The notes: generated by a model not told the origin, from the sequence alone. A stretch of 64,000 nt of DNA from Paenalicyclobacillus ferrooxydans (GCF_001399675.1 NZ_LJCO01000014.1:58910-122909), one strand, 5' to 3'. Shown: positions 55,830-64,000, numbered from the stretch's first letter. Numbers and translations: made by a program.

Positions 55830-56447
55830 ATGAAAAGAATCCTTCTCACAGCGGCAGCCATTGCGGCCGGTGTCTTCGTTGAACACCCGGTACACGCACA
55901 GGCTGCACAAACCATTTTCAACACTGCAATACCGGGGGCCGTTCGCGTGGCTATCCGCGAGAACAATCCGAATGGGGAACCGGATCCCCGCGGCAGAATC
56001 GTCTGGGTTCAGACCGTCCCATTCGAAACCTATTGCAAAGATGTTTTGCCGAACGAGTGGATGCCATCGTGGAGTCCTGAGTCACTCAAAGCAGGCGCTA
56101 TGGCCGTCAAGATGTTTGCATGGTATCACCATCTGCACCCTGTCACGATTGACGGTTTTACGTTTGACGTCGACAACACGACGAACTTCCAGGCGTTCCG
56201 CTACCTGTCAGGACAGCCCGAAACAAACCAAGCCGTCGACGCGATTCGGAATCAGGCTTTTACAATGCCTGATGGCAGCATTATTGAGCTGAATTATCGG
56301 GCTGGATACCGGGATAGTGCCAACTGGCAGTACAGAAACGCACAAAAAATGGCTCAATGGGGTTCTGAGTACTGGGCCGAACGCGGTCGCAATTATATTC
56401 AAATCCTGCAATTTTACTACGTCGATCGCGCTTTGAAATTTTACTAA
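55830..56447 (+). CDS. Exported SpoIID/LytB-domain protein
   Basis: Protein of 205 aa with a signal peptide (MKRILLTAAAIAAGVFVEHPVHAQA) and a SpoIID-type domain. VPFETYCKDVLPNEWMPSW, SLKAGAMAVKMFAWYH and a Gly-Tyr-rich end match the SpoIID/LytB fold. SpoIID itself is a lytic transglycosylase acting in engulfment; this shorter protein is a relative, and catalytic activity is uncertain. The start at 55830 follows GGGGGAGGTCTCC. The next 200 bp (56448-56646) carry degenerate ACAGAA/GAGATTTT repeats and no gene. Confidence 0.75.
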   Translation: MKRILLTAAAIAAGVFVEHPVHAQAAQTIFNTAIPGAVRVAIRENNPNGEPDPRGRIVWVQTVPFETYCKDVLPNEWMPSWSPESLKAGAMAVKMFAWYHHLHPVTIDGFTFDVDNTTNFQAFRYLSGQPETNQAVDAIRNQAFTMPDGSIIELNYRAGYRDSANWQYRNAQKMAQWGSEYWAERGRNYIQILQFYYVDRALKFY

Positions 56448-56646
56448 GTAAGGCTGTTGCTTGGAAATTTTCCTTTTACTTAGCCTTTTCACAGAACACC
56501 AGTTTTCAGAAGACCTTTTTACAGAACACCGTTTTCGCAAAGCCTTTTCACACAGAAGAGATTTTGACAGAAGAGATTTTCACCGATGAGATTTTGACAA
56601 AACACCAGCTTAATGCAAGGAATCACATGCTAGGAGGATATGGCTC

Positions 56647-57930
56647 ATGAGAAAGTGGTTGCCCAGCAAAAAGACGGTTGGTATCTGGGCGGGTGCTGCA
56701 CTCTGTGCTGCGCTGTCGCTGCCATCACCACCGCTTTTGCCACAATCTGCAGAACGCCATCGTAACCCGGCACCTGCACAAAGTACGCCGCACGTTGGAG
56801 CGATCCCAACTATGGCCGGTGTGGACGACAACGAGCGTCTGACAACTGGTGTGGTTTTGAATCAGGAAATCTCCACTGCAGCGTCAACTGTATCAAGTAG
56901 TTCATCCGATTCCGGATCGGCAGGACAAGTAGCGCCGACGCAACACCAGCAGACAGCCCAAAACCAGGCCGACGGTCAACAACAAGTTCCAGCGAAGCAT
57001 CACACTATGAACCAGGATCAGGTACCAGGCCAGCAGGTTCCAGCGCAGCACAGGACGGCAACGCAGCAACCAGCTGCAACGCGGAACCAGACGCAACAGG
57101 GTCCGGCACAAAAGCAAGCACCTGCACAACAGCAGTCTCCAAGACAGCAGCAGGCTCCTGTGCAGAAGCAGGCTCCGGCACAGCAACAGGCACCAAGACA
57201 GCAGGCCCCTGTGCAGAAGCAAGCACCTGCACAACAGCAGTCTCCAAGACAGCAGCAGGCTCCTGTGCAGAAGCAGGATCCGGCACAGCAACAGGCACCA
57301 AGACAACAAACGCCACAGACAGCACCACGACAACCGGGAACTGCACCGCAGCAACGGCAAGTACCACCATCACAGGCGGCACCTGGTCAACAACAGACAC
57401 CTCCCAGCCAGGCAGCCCCCAGTGCGCCGCCAGCAGTGCCGACGCCGCAACCGGATCGCCTGCCGGAACTCGCACAACCCGGTGATAAATTCACACCGTA
57501 TGTACCATGGCCGACGGCCAAATTGCGCTTGCGGGTCATTGACGGCAGAACGATGCAGCCTCTGGAAGGGGCTGAAGTGGTCCTGATTGAAACGGAGCAG
57601 CGCGTCAGGACAGGCAAAAATGGCTACACACCGTACATGGAGGCGCCGATCATCCGGAATCCACGGTACCGTCCCATGGTGCAGGAGTTGCATGGTCAAC
57701 TCGGCGTCATAGCGTATAAAAATGGATATCGAGATTCGGTTCACCTAGGTATCCGCATGCACGAAGGGATGAAGTCTGAGTCTACCATCTGGATGTACAA
57801 ACTCGGACCGGGAGACATTCGTGTGGAACCTGTCTTGTACCAGGTGCCGTATCATCATTTGTGGCTGATCGAACTGGCAGACAAGTTCCGCAGTAAGACA
57901 CAACCTGGGGAAGGTCCAGAACGCCCATAG
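56647..57930 (+). CDS. Exported Gln/Pro-rich repeat protein
   Basis: Protein of 427 aa. A signal peptide (VGIWAGAALCAALSLPSPPLL) is followed by about 190 residues of low complexity (repeats of QKQAPAQQQ and PRQQQAPV) and a C-terminal folded part of about 140 residues. The latter starts LRLRVIDGRTMQPLEGAEV and looks like a carboxypeptidase-regulatory beta-sandwich. It is probably a surface protein with a flexible linker. A 105-bp DNA duplication lies in the low-complexity part. It may be co-transcribed with the SpoIID-domain gene, 199 bp upstream. Confidence 0.7.
   Translation: MRKWLPSKKTVGIWAGAALCAALSLPSPPLLPQSAERHRNPAPAQSTPHVGAIPTMAGVDDNERLTTGVVLNQEISTAASTVSSSSSDSGSAGQVAPTQHQQTAQNQADGQQQVPAKHHTMNQDQVPGQQVPAQHRTATQQPAATRNQTQQGPAQKQAPAQQQSPRQQQAPVQKQAPAQQQAPRQQAPVQKQAPAQQQSPRQQQAPVQKQDPAQQQAPRQQTPQTAPRQPGTAPQQRQVPPSQAAPGQQQTPPSQAAPSAPPAVPTPQPDRLPELAQPGDKFTPYVPWPTAKLRLRVIDGRTMQPLEGAEVVLIETEQRVRTGKNGYTPYMEAPIIRNPRYRPMVQELHGQLGVIAYKNGYRDSVHLGIRMHEGMKSESTIWMYKLGPGDIRVEPVLYQVPYHHLWLIELADKFRSKTQPGEGPERP
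57112..57321. repeat. 105-bp tandem duplication in the Gln/Pro-rich gene
   Basis: AAGCAAGCACCTGCACAACA occurs at 57112 and 57217; the two 105-bp copies are nearly identical and keep the frame. Confidence 0.85.
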
Positions 57931-57939
57931 AAATAGTTG

Positions 57940-57996
57940 CAGGGACTGCTGAATGGCAACGTCACGGTTGCGCAATCTGCAGTCCCTGTTTTATTT
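57940..57996 (+). terminator. Terminator after the Gln/Pro-rich gene
   Basis: CAGGGACTGC and GCAGTCCCTG form a 10-bp stem with a long loop, followed by TTTTATTT. Confidence 0.75.
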
Positions 57997-58114
57997 GTCA
58001 GGTCTTTTGTGTGCCAGGTCTTGTGCCTGCCCTATGGCGCTGCTCGGCTTGTTTTAGCACCGAAGGGGCGAGGTCAGACACCGACTTGGGCAACGGATCG
58101 GTCGGAGGCGAACT

Positions 58115-58399
58115 TCAATCGCGAAACTGATCATGCATTTCCACCGCCTCGAGATAGGCAGCACCGGTGTCGTCCCCTGCCCATCGCTCACGTTCGGATC
58201 GTAAAGCGTCGTCTACTGGCCAGTGATCGAGCGCCTCTACCGCATCCTCGTACGCCCCGTAAACTGGAGCAAAGGTGTATCCGGCTGGGTAGCGTGCGCA
58301 GTTCTGTACGACGATCTGCCATTGACCGTCACCAATCTGGTGTACCGAGTACGGTAATCCATGAATGTCGCGGACAGGTACTCCTCGAAAACGAATCAC
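58115..58399 (-). CDS. Small hypothetical protein
   Basis: Protein of 94 aa, unrecognised. RFRGVPVRDIHGLPYSVHQ and GQWQIVVQNCARYPAGYTFAP suggest a small beta-rich domain with an acidic C-terminal helix. The GTG at 58399 is chosen because TGGAGGAGGGATTGC lies upstream; an ATG at 58429 would put that site inside the gene. Divergent from the gene at 58572. Confidence 0.5.
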   Translation of the reverse strand: MIRFRGVPVRDIHGLPYSVHQIGDGQWQIVVQNCARYPAGYTFAPVYGAYEDAVEALDHWPVDDALRSERERWAGDDTGAAYLEAVEMHDQFRD

Positions 58400-58571
58400 C
58401 AGCAATCCCTCCTCCAAGCTCCTTGTCATCCCTTAGATTGGCCAATCCTGGTTCCCTCATGCGTATGTGTGAGCGTGATCGCAGGAAATACAACCTGTCC
58501 TCATTCGTATATATCGACAGGAGTCTCATCTGCATATGTCGACAGGAGTCTCATCCTTGGGGGTGGTGTAC

Positions 58572-58823
58572 ATGCGGGTTAAGACCTATGACTTTCGTGC
58601 GTTCTGCCGCGGCGAGTTAATTCGTACCAACCACAGTGGACTATGGGAGTGGATCTTGACTCAGTTTGAGTCTCCTTGTATCGAGATCGAAACGGAAGAG
58701 GGTCGATTTATCCTGATCCCGATGTACATCTACGGCCTGGCCCCACCGCCGTTCTTTGTCCAGGTGCCCGTGGTCGAGGATGAGAGTGATGCCAGGGAGG
58801 TGCGGCGGGCCTTCACGGCGTAG
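58572..58823 (+). CDS. Small hypothetical protein
   Basis: Protein of 83 aa, unrecognised. It is soluble and beta-rich (CIEIETEEGRFILIPMYIYG) with FCRGELIRTNHSGLWEW near the N-terminus. The ATG follows GGGGGTGGTGTAC; an in-frame ATG at 58536 is less well placed. Just after the stop, GGGGTCTCGG recurs about four times to 58862. Two copies of GACAGGAGTCTCATC lie upstream (58517-58555). Confidence 0.45.
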   Translation: MRVKTYDFRAFCRGELIRTNHSGLWEWILTQFESPCIEIETEEGRFILIPMYIYGLAPPPFFVQVPVVEDESDAREVRRAFTA

Positions 58824-58911
58824 GTCGGGATCGGGGTCTCGGGGTCTCGGGGTCTCGGGGTCGCCCGTGGTGTGGCTGGCTGGCTGCAGCGAGCCAGTTT
58901 AGCGGTCGTTT

Positions 58912-59085
58912 TTTCCCTTGTTGCTTCGCTTTCGAGAGTCTCACATCAAACGAGGGAAAAAACCTCCCTTATGACGGTAAATTCAAGCGGATCACCTTCC
59001 AAACCGGGCAACAAGGGAAAAATCCTCCCTTATGCAAACCGTGAACCCCTTCAAATCAGATACAAGGGAAGAACTTTCCCTTGTG
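58912..59085. repeat. Palindromic AAGGGA...TCCCTT repeats, cluster 2
   Basis: Palindromic motifs (such as ACAAGGGAAGAACTTTCCC and AACAAGGGAAAAATCCTCCC) start at about 58952, 59008 and 59062, with a half-site TTTCCCTTGTTG at 58913. Spacing is about 55 bp and the spacers differ. No gene overlaps them; 59086-59496 is also gene-free. Confidence 0.7.
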
Positions 59086-59508
59086 TGATGGGACATCACA
59101 GGGACACCCTGGAACACCACAGGGTCGGCTGCACCGCCTCAACGGCATGTTTCACCGAAGGCTAGAACCCTGCACCCGGCTTACGCAATGTCGCACAGAC
59201 TAGGTCCGCCCAAAGTACGCAGTAGACCGATCATATAGGTTTTCAGGCTTGCTCCCTTCACTGTCTGTCGCTCGTTGGGCTGATGCACGAAACATGGAAC
59301 ACCCTGATGTGTTATAATACAGGGTGCAGCTTGCTGGGAGTGAGTCCTTCTTACGGGTTGCTGCTTTACTTGGTGACGTTCTGCCTGGTGCCGCCGTCAT
59401 GACGCCCTGTGCCCTGTGCACGTGGCAGCCGTCTGCTGCCGCACAGCGGTTTGTCCCCATGCTGACATCCCAATCTCTCAAAAATTTCAGGAGGCGATGT
59501 GTCCAACG

Positions 59509-60072
59509 ATGAGGATTCCGAAAGCTCAAACCACATATTACAGTCGCTTGAACGAGTACTTCCCGGCTGTGGAGATGAAGCATCCCCTCCACCTTGAGTC
59601 CCTGTTGGAAAGTGAACCGTACTATCACAAACAAGAAACCGACGATTACCTGCTGCTTTACGCGAGGTTTCCAAAGTTCATCTTCGTCGATTACTTGTTG
59701 GTGAGCAGCACGACGCGGGGTTCAGGAGTGGGATCGCGCGTTGTCAAAGGACTCCAGAAAGATGGCCGCCCTATTTTGCTCGAGGTGGAGAAAGTAAGCG
59801 ATGACGATCCCGATACAGCCTCCCGCCTCCGCTTCTACGAACGCCATGGCTTCAGGCATGTTGAGGGTCTGCGTTACCGGAGACAAGACGATGACGGCAA
59901 TCCGTTTGAGATGGATATCCTTGCTTGGTCCCCCGACGATCCGATTACAACTGCACAAACATACCAATGGATGCAGGATGTGTGCCGCAAGGTGCACAAC
60001 CACAAAGCCGTGGAATTCTACGATGCTTTGCCAGCCGATCCCGACCAGGTCCTCGCCATCATCAACAGATAA
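59509..60072 (+). CDS. GNAT family N-acetyltransferase
   Basis: Acetyl-CoA-dependent acetyltransferase (187 aa). MRIPKAQTTYYSRLNEYFPAVEM opens it; FVDYLLVSSTTRGSGVGSRV is the acetyl-CoA pyrophosphate loop; RLRFYERHGF is the usual late helix. Related proteins of bacilli begin with the same RIPKAQ, which favours the ATG at 59509. However, the strong site AGGAGG (59489-59494) is 14 bases away and better fits a GTG at 59499 in another frame. Substrate unknown. Confidence 0.82.
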   Translation: MRIPKAQTTYYSRLNEYFPAVEMKHPLHLESLLESEPYYHKQETDDYLLLYARFPKFIFVDYLLVSSTTRGSGVGSRVVKGLQKDGRPILLEVEKVSDDDPDTASRLRFYERHGFRHVEGLRYRRQDDDGNPFEMDILAWSPDDPITTAQTYQWMQDVCRKVHNHKAVEFYDALPADPDQVLAIINR

Positions 60073-60093
60073 CTGATCACAGCATGAAATGTT

Positions 60094-60115
60094 GGGACGC
60101 CCCGTCGGGCGTCCC
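60094..60115 (+). terminator. Hairpin after the GNAT gene
   Basis: GGGACGCCC and GGGCGTCCC form a 9-bp stem with a 4-base loop, followed by TTCCTCATC; the T tract is weak. Confidence 0.55.
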
Positions 60116-60144
60116 TTCCTCATCAGTTTTATAATGATTTGTTC

Positions 60145-60185
60145 AAAAAAGGCTGTCTGAGTGATCTTCTCACGCTCAGACAGCC
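60145..60185 (-). terminator. Terminator on the minus strand
   Basis: GGCTGTCTGAG and CTCAGACAGCC form an 11-bp stem; on the minus strand it is followed by six T. It probably ends the rodA-like transcript after the tandem repeat. Confidence 0.8.
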
Positions 60186-60299
60186 ATACCTTTGATATTT
60201 GCAGTTCGGCGACGGCTGGATAACCGGGTAACCCCAGCCCTCGCGCACCAGCAACGGCGCAACTGCCAGGCGGCCACACCAAGGCAAACGACCCACACC

Positions 60300-60522
60300 C
60301 TGTCACGCTGCCAAACCCTGTCACGCTGCCAAACCCTGTGCCGCTACTTCACCATGTCCCGCTACTTCACCCTGTGCCGCTACTTCACCCTGTCCCGCTA
60401 CTTCACCCTGTGCCGCTACTTCACCCTGTCACGCTACCTCACCCTGTCACGCTACCTCACCCTGTCGCGCTGCCTCACCCTGTCACGCTGCCTCACCCTG
60501 TCGCGCTGCCTCACCCTGTCGG
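60300..60522. repeat. 18-bp tandem repeat after the rodA-like gene
   Basis: About twelve copies of CGCTACTTCACCCTGTSC or CGCTGCCTCACCCTGTCR in two sub-blocks, between the gene's 3' end and its terminator. Confidence 0.9.
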
Positions 60523-60543
60523 CGACAGCACAACTCTGGGTGC

Positions 60544-61722
60544 CTACGAGAAGCTTAACCGCTTCTTGCGCAATAACACACTCATCGCGATCCCGGTTGC
60601 CATGAAGTTCGCCAACATGGAGCTTCCACCGTAACTGATGAACGGCAACGTGATCCCAGTCGAAGGACTGAGGTACATGTCCATCCCGATGTTTTCAAAC
60701 ACCTGGAATGAAAACATGCCGACAATACCCATCACCAAGTAGGTTCCGTACGTGTCTTGCGAACTGCCCGCTGCGCGAACAAGGCGGTACACCAAAATGA
60801 GGAACAACAACACAAGCAAGCTCGATCCGATAAACCCAAACTCCTCACCAATCGCTGTAAAGATGTAGTCTGTCCATTGGTTTGGAACACCGCCTGAAGA
60901 TGTCTCCAGTCCGCTTAACCAACCTTCGCCAAACAGTTGCCCGGAACCGATGGCCGTTTGTGCCTGACGGATGTTGTAACCTGCACCCAGCGGAAGGTAC
61001 GTGTGATCGAGCCAAGTGAGAATTCGGTTGGCCTGATATCCGTGCAGGATGTTGTGTTTGATGAGCACGTTTTGGACGAGTGCGGTCGCCTGAACCGGAA
61101 ACTCAACAGGGAGAGCAATAAACACAATAGATATGAGTACAAAAATCGTGATCCCAAGCGCAAACCATGACCGCCGCACAAACATCATAAACATCACGGC
61201 AAAAATGCTGAGCATCACTAAAGCCTGCCCCAGTGCGGGCTCTTTCAGCGTCAACACGGTTGGTACAATAACCACCAACAGCATCGGCCACGTCGTATGA
61301 AGCCGATAGTCAGGGAACTCTGATTCATCGCGTTCTGCCATCATTGTCGCGAGCGTGATCACAATTGCAAGCTTCGAAAACTCAGACGGCTGCAAGCTGA
61401 AACCTGGGAGCGGGATCCAACTGCGCGCACCGTTAATTGGGTGAAACGCGTATACAGCCACAAGCAAAAATGTCGTGATACCGTAGAGCCACCAGTGAAT
61501 CTTCCGGAGCGATCGATAGTCATACGCCGTAAGCACCCACATCGCAACGAACCCGATAATGCCGTAAATCATCTGTTTCATCCACGCGTGGCTCGGAATG
61601 GACAGATCTTTTTTACCGTAGGTAGCGGCGTAAATAGCAATGCAACTGTAGGCTGTCAGCAGAATCAGTGTAACGATCATTGCGTAATCAATTTGTCTCC
61701 AGTTTCGCCGCAAAACATCCAC
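60544..61722 (-). CDS. FtsW/RodA/SpoVE family protein
   Basis: SEDS glycan polymerase (392 aa, about 10 membrane segments) that extends peptidoglycan from lipid II. Blocks NGARSWIPLPGFSLQPSEFSKLA, GEGWLSG, DYIFTAIGEEFGFIG and LPFISYGGSSML are diagnostic. The ARSWI...PSEF pattern is most like RodA (elongation) rather than FtsW, but the class cannot be fixed without alignment. Its partner penicillin-binding protein is not in the window. Confidence 0.88.
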   Translation of the reverse strand: MDVLRRNWRQIDYAMIVTLILLTAYSCIAIYAATYGKKDLSIPSHAWMKQMIYGIIGFVAMWVLTAYDYRSLRKIHWWLYGITTFLLVAVYAFHPINGARSWIPLPGFSLQPSEFSKLAIVITLATMMAERDESEFPDYRLHTTWPMLLVVIVPTVLTLKEPALGQALVMLSIFAVMFMMFVRRSWFALGITIFVLISIVFIALPVEFPVQATALVQNVLIKHNILHGYQANRILTWLDHTYLPLGAGYNIRQAQTAIGSGQLFGEGWLSGLETSSGGVPNQWTDYIFTAIGEEFGFIGSSLLVLLFLILVYRLVRAAGSSQDTYGTYLVMGIVGMFSFQVFENIGMDMYLSPSTGITLPFISYGGSSMLANFMATGIAMSVLLRKKRLSFS

Positions 61723-61754
61723 TTTGTTCTTTCACGTCCTTATCGATTGAGGCC

Positions 61755-61970
61755 AGTTGGCCAGCCATATTTCCTAAGTTGTTGACCCGTATGTTGTTGA
61801 CCCGTAAGCTGTTTGGCCGTATGTTGTTGACCGTAAGCTGTTTGGCCGTAAGTTAGCTGGTGATTGAGCTTCCTGTTGCGGATGTATTTCCCACATTTGA
61901 AAAGCTTGCATTCGAACCGTCTGCATTCGAAAGGGCCACATTCGAACGAGTTGCATTCGGAAGGTTGCGC
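61755..61970. repeat. Two short tandem-repeat blocks
   Basis: GTTGTTGACCCGTA/GCTGTTTGGCCGTA units run about 61775-61855, and CATTCGAA units at 10-15-bp spacing run about 61908-61962. They fill the gap between the GDPD and RodA-like genes. Confidence 0.75.
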
Positions 61971-61983
61971 AGGTGGGTTGACT

Positions 61984-62859
61984 CTACATCGGATCGGCCG
62001 GGGAATTCGAACCTGTATTCCCGGTACGAGCCATCCTGGCGGGTGCCACTTGACTATGTGTGGGGGTCCAGGTGTCGACGACGGACCTGGCGAGATCGGG
62101 CCGATTAGACATAATCCCATCCACCCCTTGGCGCAGAAGGTCAATCATCGTCGGTTCATCGTCGATGGTCCAAACGTGCACCTCTGCCCCCCGCCGATGG
62201 GTTGCTCGAACTAAGCCTTCCGTGACGACTGAAATCCCATACATCTTCGGTGGGACTTGAATCGCTTTATAGGGTGCCCGCGCTCGACTCGAAACTCCGA
62301 GTCGTTGTTGCACTAACAACCGGGCGATCTCCATCGGAGTCGCACTCGTCGCCAACTGCGGGTTGTGTTTGCGGAACATCTTCAGCACCGGATCGTGAAA
62401 GGATGCCGTCATCACGCGCTCCTCGGCCCCAGCCTCGTAAATCTCCTGAATATATTGGCGAAGGGATGGAGGGTTTTTCGGTTTAAGATCGACATTGACG
62501 CGGATGTCCGGAAACTCCTTGAGGAGATGGGAAAAACGCATGATTTTTACACCTTTGCTCCGATATGGGAAGGTCTTCCCGCCATCTGGGCTGAAGCGGT
62601 AACCAAAATCCAATTCCAGTAACTCAGCATACGTCAGGTTCTCAATCATGCCTTGGCCGTTCGTCATGCGGCTGACATCGGGATCGTGGGCGACAACAAT
62701 CACGCCGTCCTTGGTCCAGTGAACATCCGTTTCAATCACGTCCGCTCGCATCTCGACCGCCATTGCAAATGCTGGAAAGGTGTTCTCGGGTGCGACAGCG
62801 CTCGCTCCCCGATGCGCAAAAACAAGTGGAACTCGTGATTTTGCATGCCCGTGAGCCAC
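61984..62859 (-). CDS. Glycerophosphodiester phosphodiesterase
   Basis: GDPD-fold enzyme (291 aa) that hydrolyses glycerophosphodiesters to glycerol-3-phosphate and an alcohol. FAHRGASAVAPENTFPAF has the catalytic His and Glu; IETDVHWTKDGVIVVAHD gives metal Glu/Asp and second His; VNVDLKPK and VHVWTID complete the site. There is no signal peptide, so it acts in the cytoplasm. The last 35 residues are a low-complexity extension. The region 62860-63271 is GC-rich, GGGGCGGATGGGG-repetitive and gene-free. Confidence 0.92.
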   Translation of the reverse strand: MAHGHAKSRVPLVFAHRGASAVAPENTFPAFAMAVEMRADVIETDVHWTKDGVIVVAHDPDVSRMTNGQGMIENLTYAELLELDFGYRFSPDGGKTFPYRSKGVKIMRFSHLLKEFPDIRVNVDLKPKNPPSLRQYIQEIYEAGAEERVMTASFHDPVLKMFRKHNPQLATSATPMEIARLLVQQRLGVSSRARAPYKAIQVPPKMYGISVVTEGLVRATHRRGAEVHVWTIDDEPTMIDLLRQGVDGIMSNRPDLARSVVDTWTPTHSQVAPARMARTGNTGSNSPADPM

Positions 62860-63271
62860 GTTTATCCTCCCATCATTTCCTGCACCGTTCCATTATAACT
62901 GACTCGGCACAACTGCGCATTCGCCCATTATTGGTACGAATCCGTTGGGGGCTTGGGGGTCCAGGCGGATGGGGCGGATGGGGCACGCCGGCCTGGGGGG
63001 CTGATGGGGCACGCCGACCAGTGGGGTCCAAGAGGGCGGATGGGGTCGGCGTGAGTGGCATTGGGACACAGGCTGGCCTGGGACCGGAGATGGTGTCATT
63101 GGAACGGATCGAGCCAGGAGGATTGGCGAGAATGAATTGCGCGAACGTTGGACGGGATGGGACCACAGATGGTGCCACCACCTGGCCTTCTATGCAGTCG
63201 CAGCTGGGCCCGACGCGGCTGCATAGAGCCGTGGTCCCCCGCGCCACCGTATCCGAAGTGCTTCCCCCCGC

Positions 63272-63363
63272 ATTAAGTCGGTCCCAGCGACTTAACTTCC
63301 TCATCGGACACGGTTAGTAGGCTGAAACCGACTTAGCTCCCTGCGATCCGCTGACTTAAGTCG
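63272..63363. repeat. Second copy of the palindromic element, interrupted
   Basis: It repeats the structure of the 135-bp units at 52759-53492: a TTAAGTCG/CGACTTAA hairpin, GGACACGGTTAGTAGGCTGA, the half-site AAACCGACTTAG and GATCCGCTGACTTAAGTCGG. The last palindrome stops after its first arm (CTTAAGTCGGT), where GGTACCCACTAG begins. Confidence 0.85.
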
Positions 63364-63400
63364 GTGGTACCCACTAGCGTTGCATTAACTTTTTAGTGGA

Positions 63401-63424
63401 TTGTCAACGGGTACCCGTTGACAA
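63401..63424. repeat. Perfect 24-bp palindrome
   Basis: Arms TTGTCAACGGGT and ACCCGTTGACAA. It lies inside the proposed left end of the insertion element, upstream of the transposase gene. Confidence 0.85.
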
Positions 63425-63540
63425 ATTAAACATTTTAAACCTTATGAAGATTCATGATTCTGTAACCCCTATACATATAAAGATTCCTTAGAATAGATGT
63501 ACAGGTAGCCCTGTCCAAATCTAATCTAAGGAACCCAAGC

Positions 63541-64000
63541 ATGAATAAGGGTATCATGAAATCCACTTTGGCGGAATACCTAGTTTCTCTAGATACGAAA
63601 TTAATGTTGAAACAAATTCAGTTACTACACCTGGACAAGTACACGAAAAAGCTGGATTCTATCAAGCTCACTCAACTACTGCTCTTTGCCCAGGTCAATC
63701 AGATTTCGTCACTGACATCACTCAGCCGTAAGTTGAATGAGACAAAGGAACTCCAGTCGGAAATCGGAATTCAGTCCATCAGTGCATCACAGTTGTCACG
63801 AAAGCTGCGTCATTTGGAACAGCCATTTTTAGACGCTGTTCTTCAACACTGCATTGCGCAACTTGTTCGCAGGATTGGACTGAAAAAGGCCACGAAGCAA
63901 TTAGGTCGCATTAACCTAGTCGACTCTTCCACCATAACGCTGTGTTTGTCCCAATACCCTTGGGCCCTGTATCTTCCGACCCATGCTGGTGTCAAATTAC
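63541..64000 (+). CDS. IS4-like transposase (3' partial)
   Basis: First 153 residues of a transposase continuing past the window. The frame is open from ATG (AAGGAA upstream). A helical N-terminal DNA-binding part (LKQIQLLHLDKYTKKLDSIK) is followed by INLVDSSTITLCLSQYPWA, the first Asp block of the DDE catalytic domain in IS4-type transposases, and HAGVKL. With the palindrome at 63401 and the junction near 63363 it belongs to an insertion sequence whose left end is in the window. Whether it is intact cannot be judged. Confidence 0.85.
   Translation, partial: MNKGIMKSTLAEYLVSLDTKLMLKQIQLLHLDKYTKKLDSIKLTQLLLFAQVNQISSLTSLSRKLNETKELQSEIGIQSISASQLSRKLRHLEQPFLDAVLQHCIAQLVRRIGLKKATKQLGRINLVDSSTITLCLSQYPWALYLPTHAGVKL

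Noticed and set aside
60192..60634. Plus-strand frames rich in LSRYF or HPVPL repeats
   Set aside because: They are readings of the 18-bp tandem repeat at the 3' end of the rodA-like gene.

Overview
The window looks like chromosome of an endospore-forming Bacillota, probably Alicyclobacillaceae; the assignment is by gene content and style only. Supporting genes are homologues of B. subtilis YwhD, YunC, YuiD, YwfO, SpoIID and RodA/SpoVE, with strong GGAGG ribosome sites, frequent GTG/TTG starts, and KorAB as 2-oxoacid ferredoxin oxidoreductase. Most genes are ordinary housekeeping, but accessory DNA and unusually many tandem and palindromic repeats are interspersed.

Layout. 0-5.6 kb: a TRAP-transporter binding protein (5' end outside the window), two tandem paralogous family-2 glycosyltransferases, an amidase and an ADP-ribosylglycohydrolase. 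5.8-10.9 kb: sbcC-sbcD. 10.9-18.6 kb: an accessory island. It has four minus-strand genes (a PD-(D/E)XK-like protein, a uracil-DNA-glycosylase-like protein and two unknowns) lying between two diverged related sequences. Beyond these come a 5'-truncated aminotransferase, a broken fragment of the ADP-ribosylglycohydrolase gene and small unknown genes. 18.6-26.0 kb: a complete Wadjet jetABCD operon. 26.2-31.0 kb: a catabolic cluster (CoA transferase, HMG-CoA-lyase-like enzyme, MFS permease and a MmgE/PrpD gene broken by a deletion).

31.5-35.6 kb: a CynX/NimT-type permease, a diguanylate cyclase, and a divergent regulator that fuses an alpha/beta hydrolase lacking its catalytic Ser and His to a winged-helix domain. 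35.8-37.4 kb: an IS3 remnant, tRNA-Ser, tRNA-Gly, a globin and tRNA-Lys. 37.5-52.7 kb: 3D-domain protein, DUF86, korAB, a possible structured RNA, Nudix, DUF4149, YuiD, M42 peptidase, YunC, a processive glycosyltransferase, DedA, an HD hydrolase, IscA and Bcp. 52.76-53.49 kb: a striking array of 135-bp units built from palindromes. 53.6-62.9 kb: an Orn/Lys/Arg-type decarboxylase, YwhD, a SpoIID-domain protein, a Q/P-rich exported protein, GNAT, RodA/FtsW and GDPD. At 63.3 kb a second copy of the palindromic element is cut off next to an IS4-like transposase that runs off the window.

The best candidate for an undescribed system is the four-gene cassette at 11.5-15.0 kb, beside two known DNA-processing systems (SbcCD and Wadjet). 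The best non-coding candidates are the 135-bp palindrome array, the AAGGGA/TCCCTT palindrome clusters and the structured intergenic region after korB. All family assignments were made by reading motifs; no database search was run.
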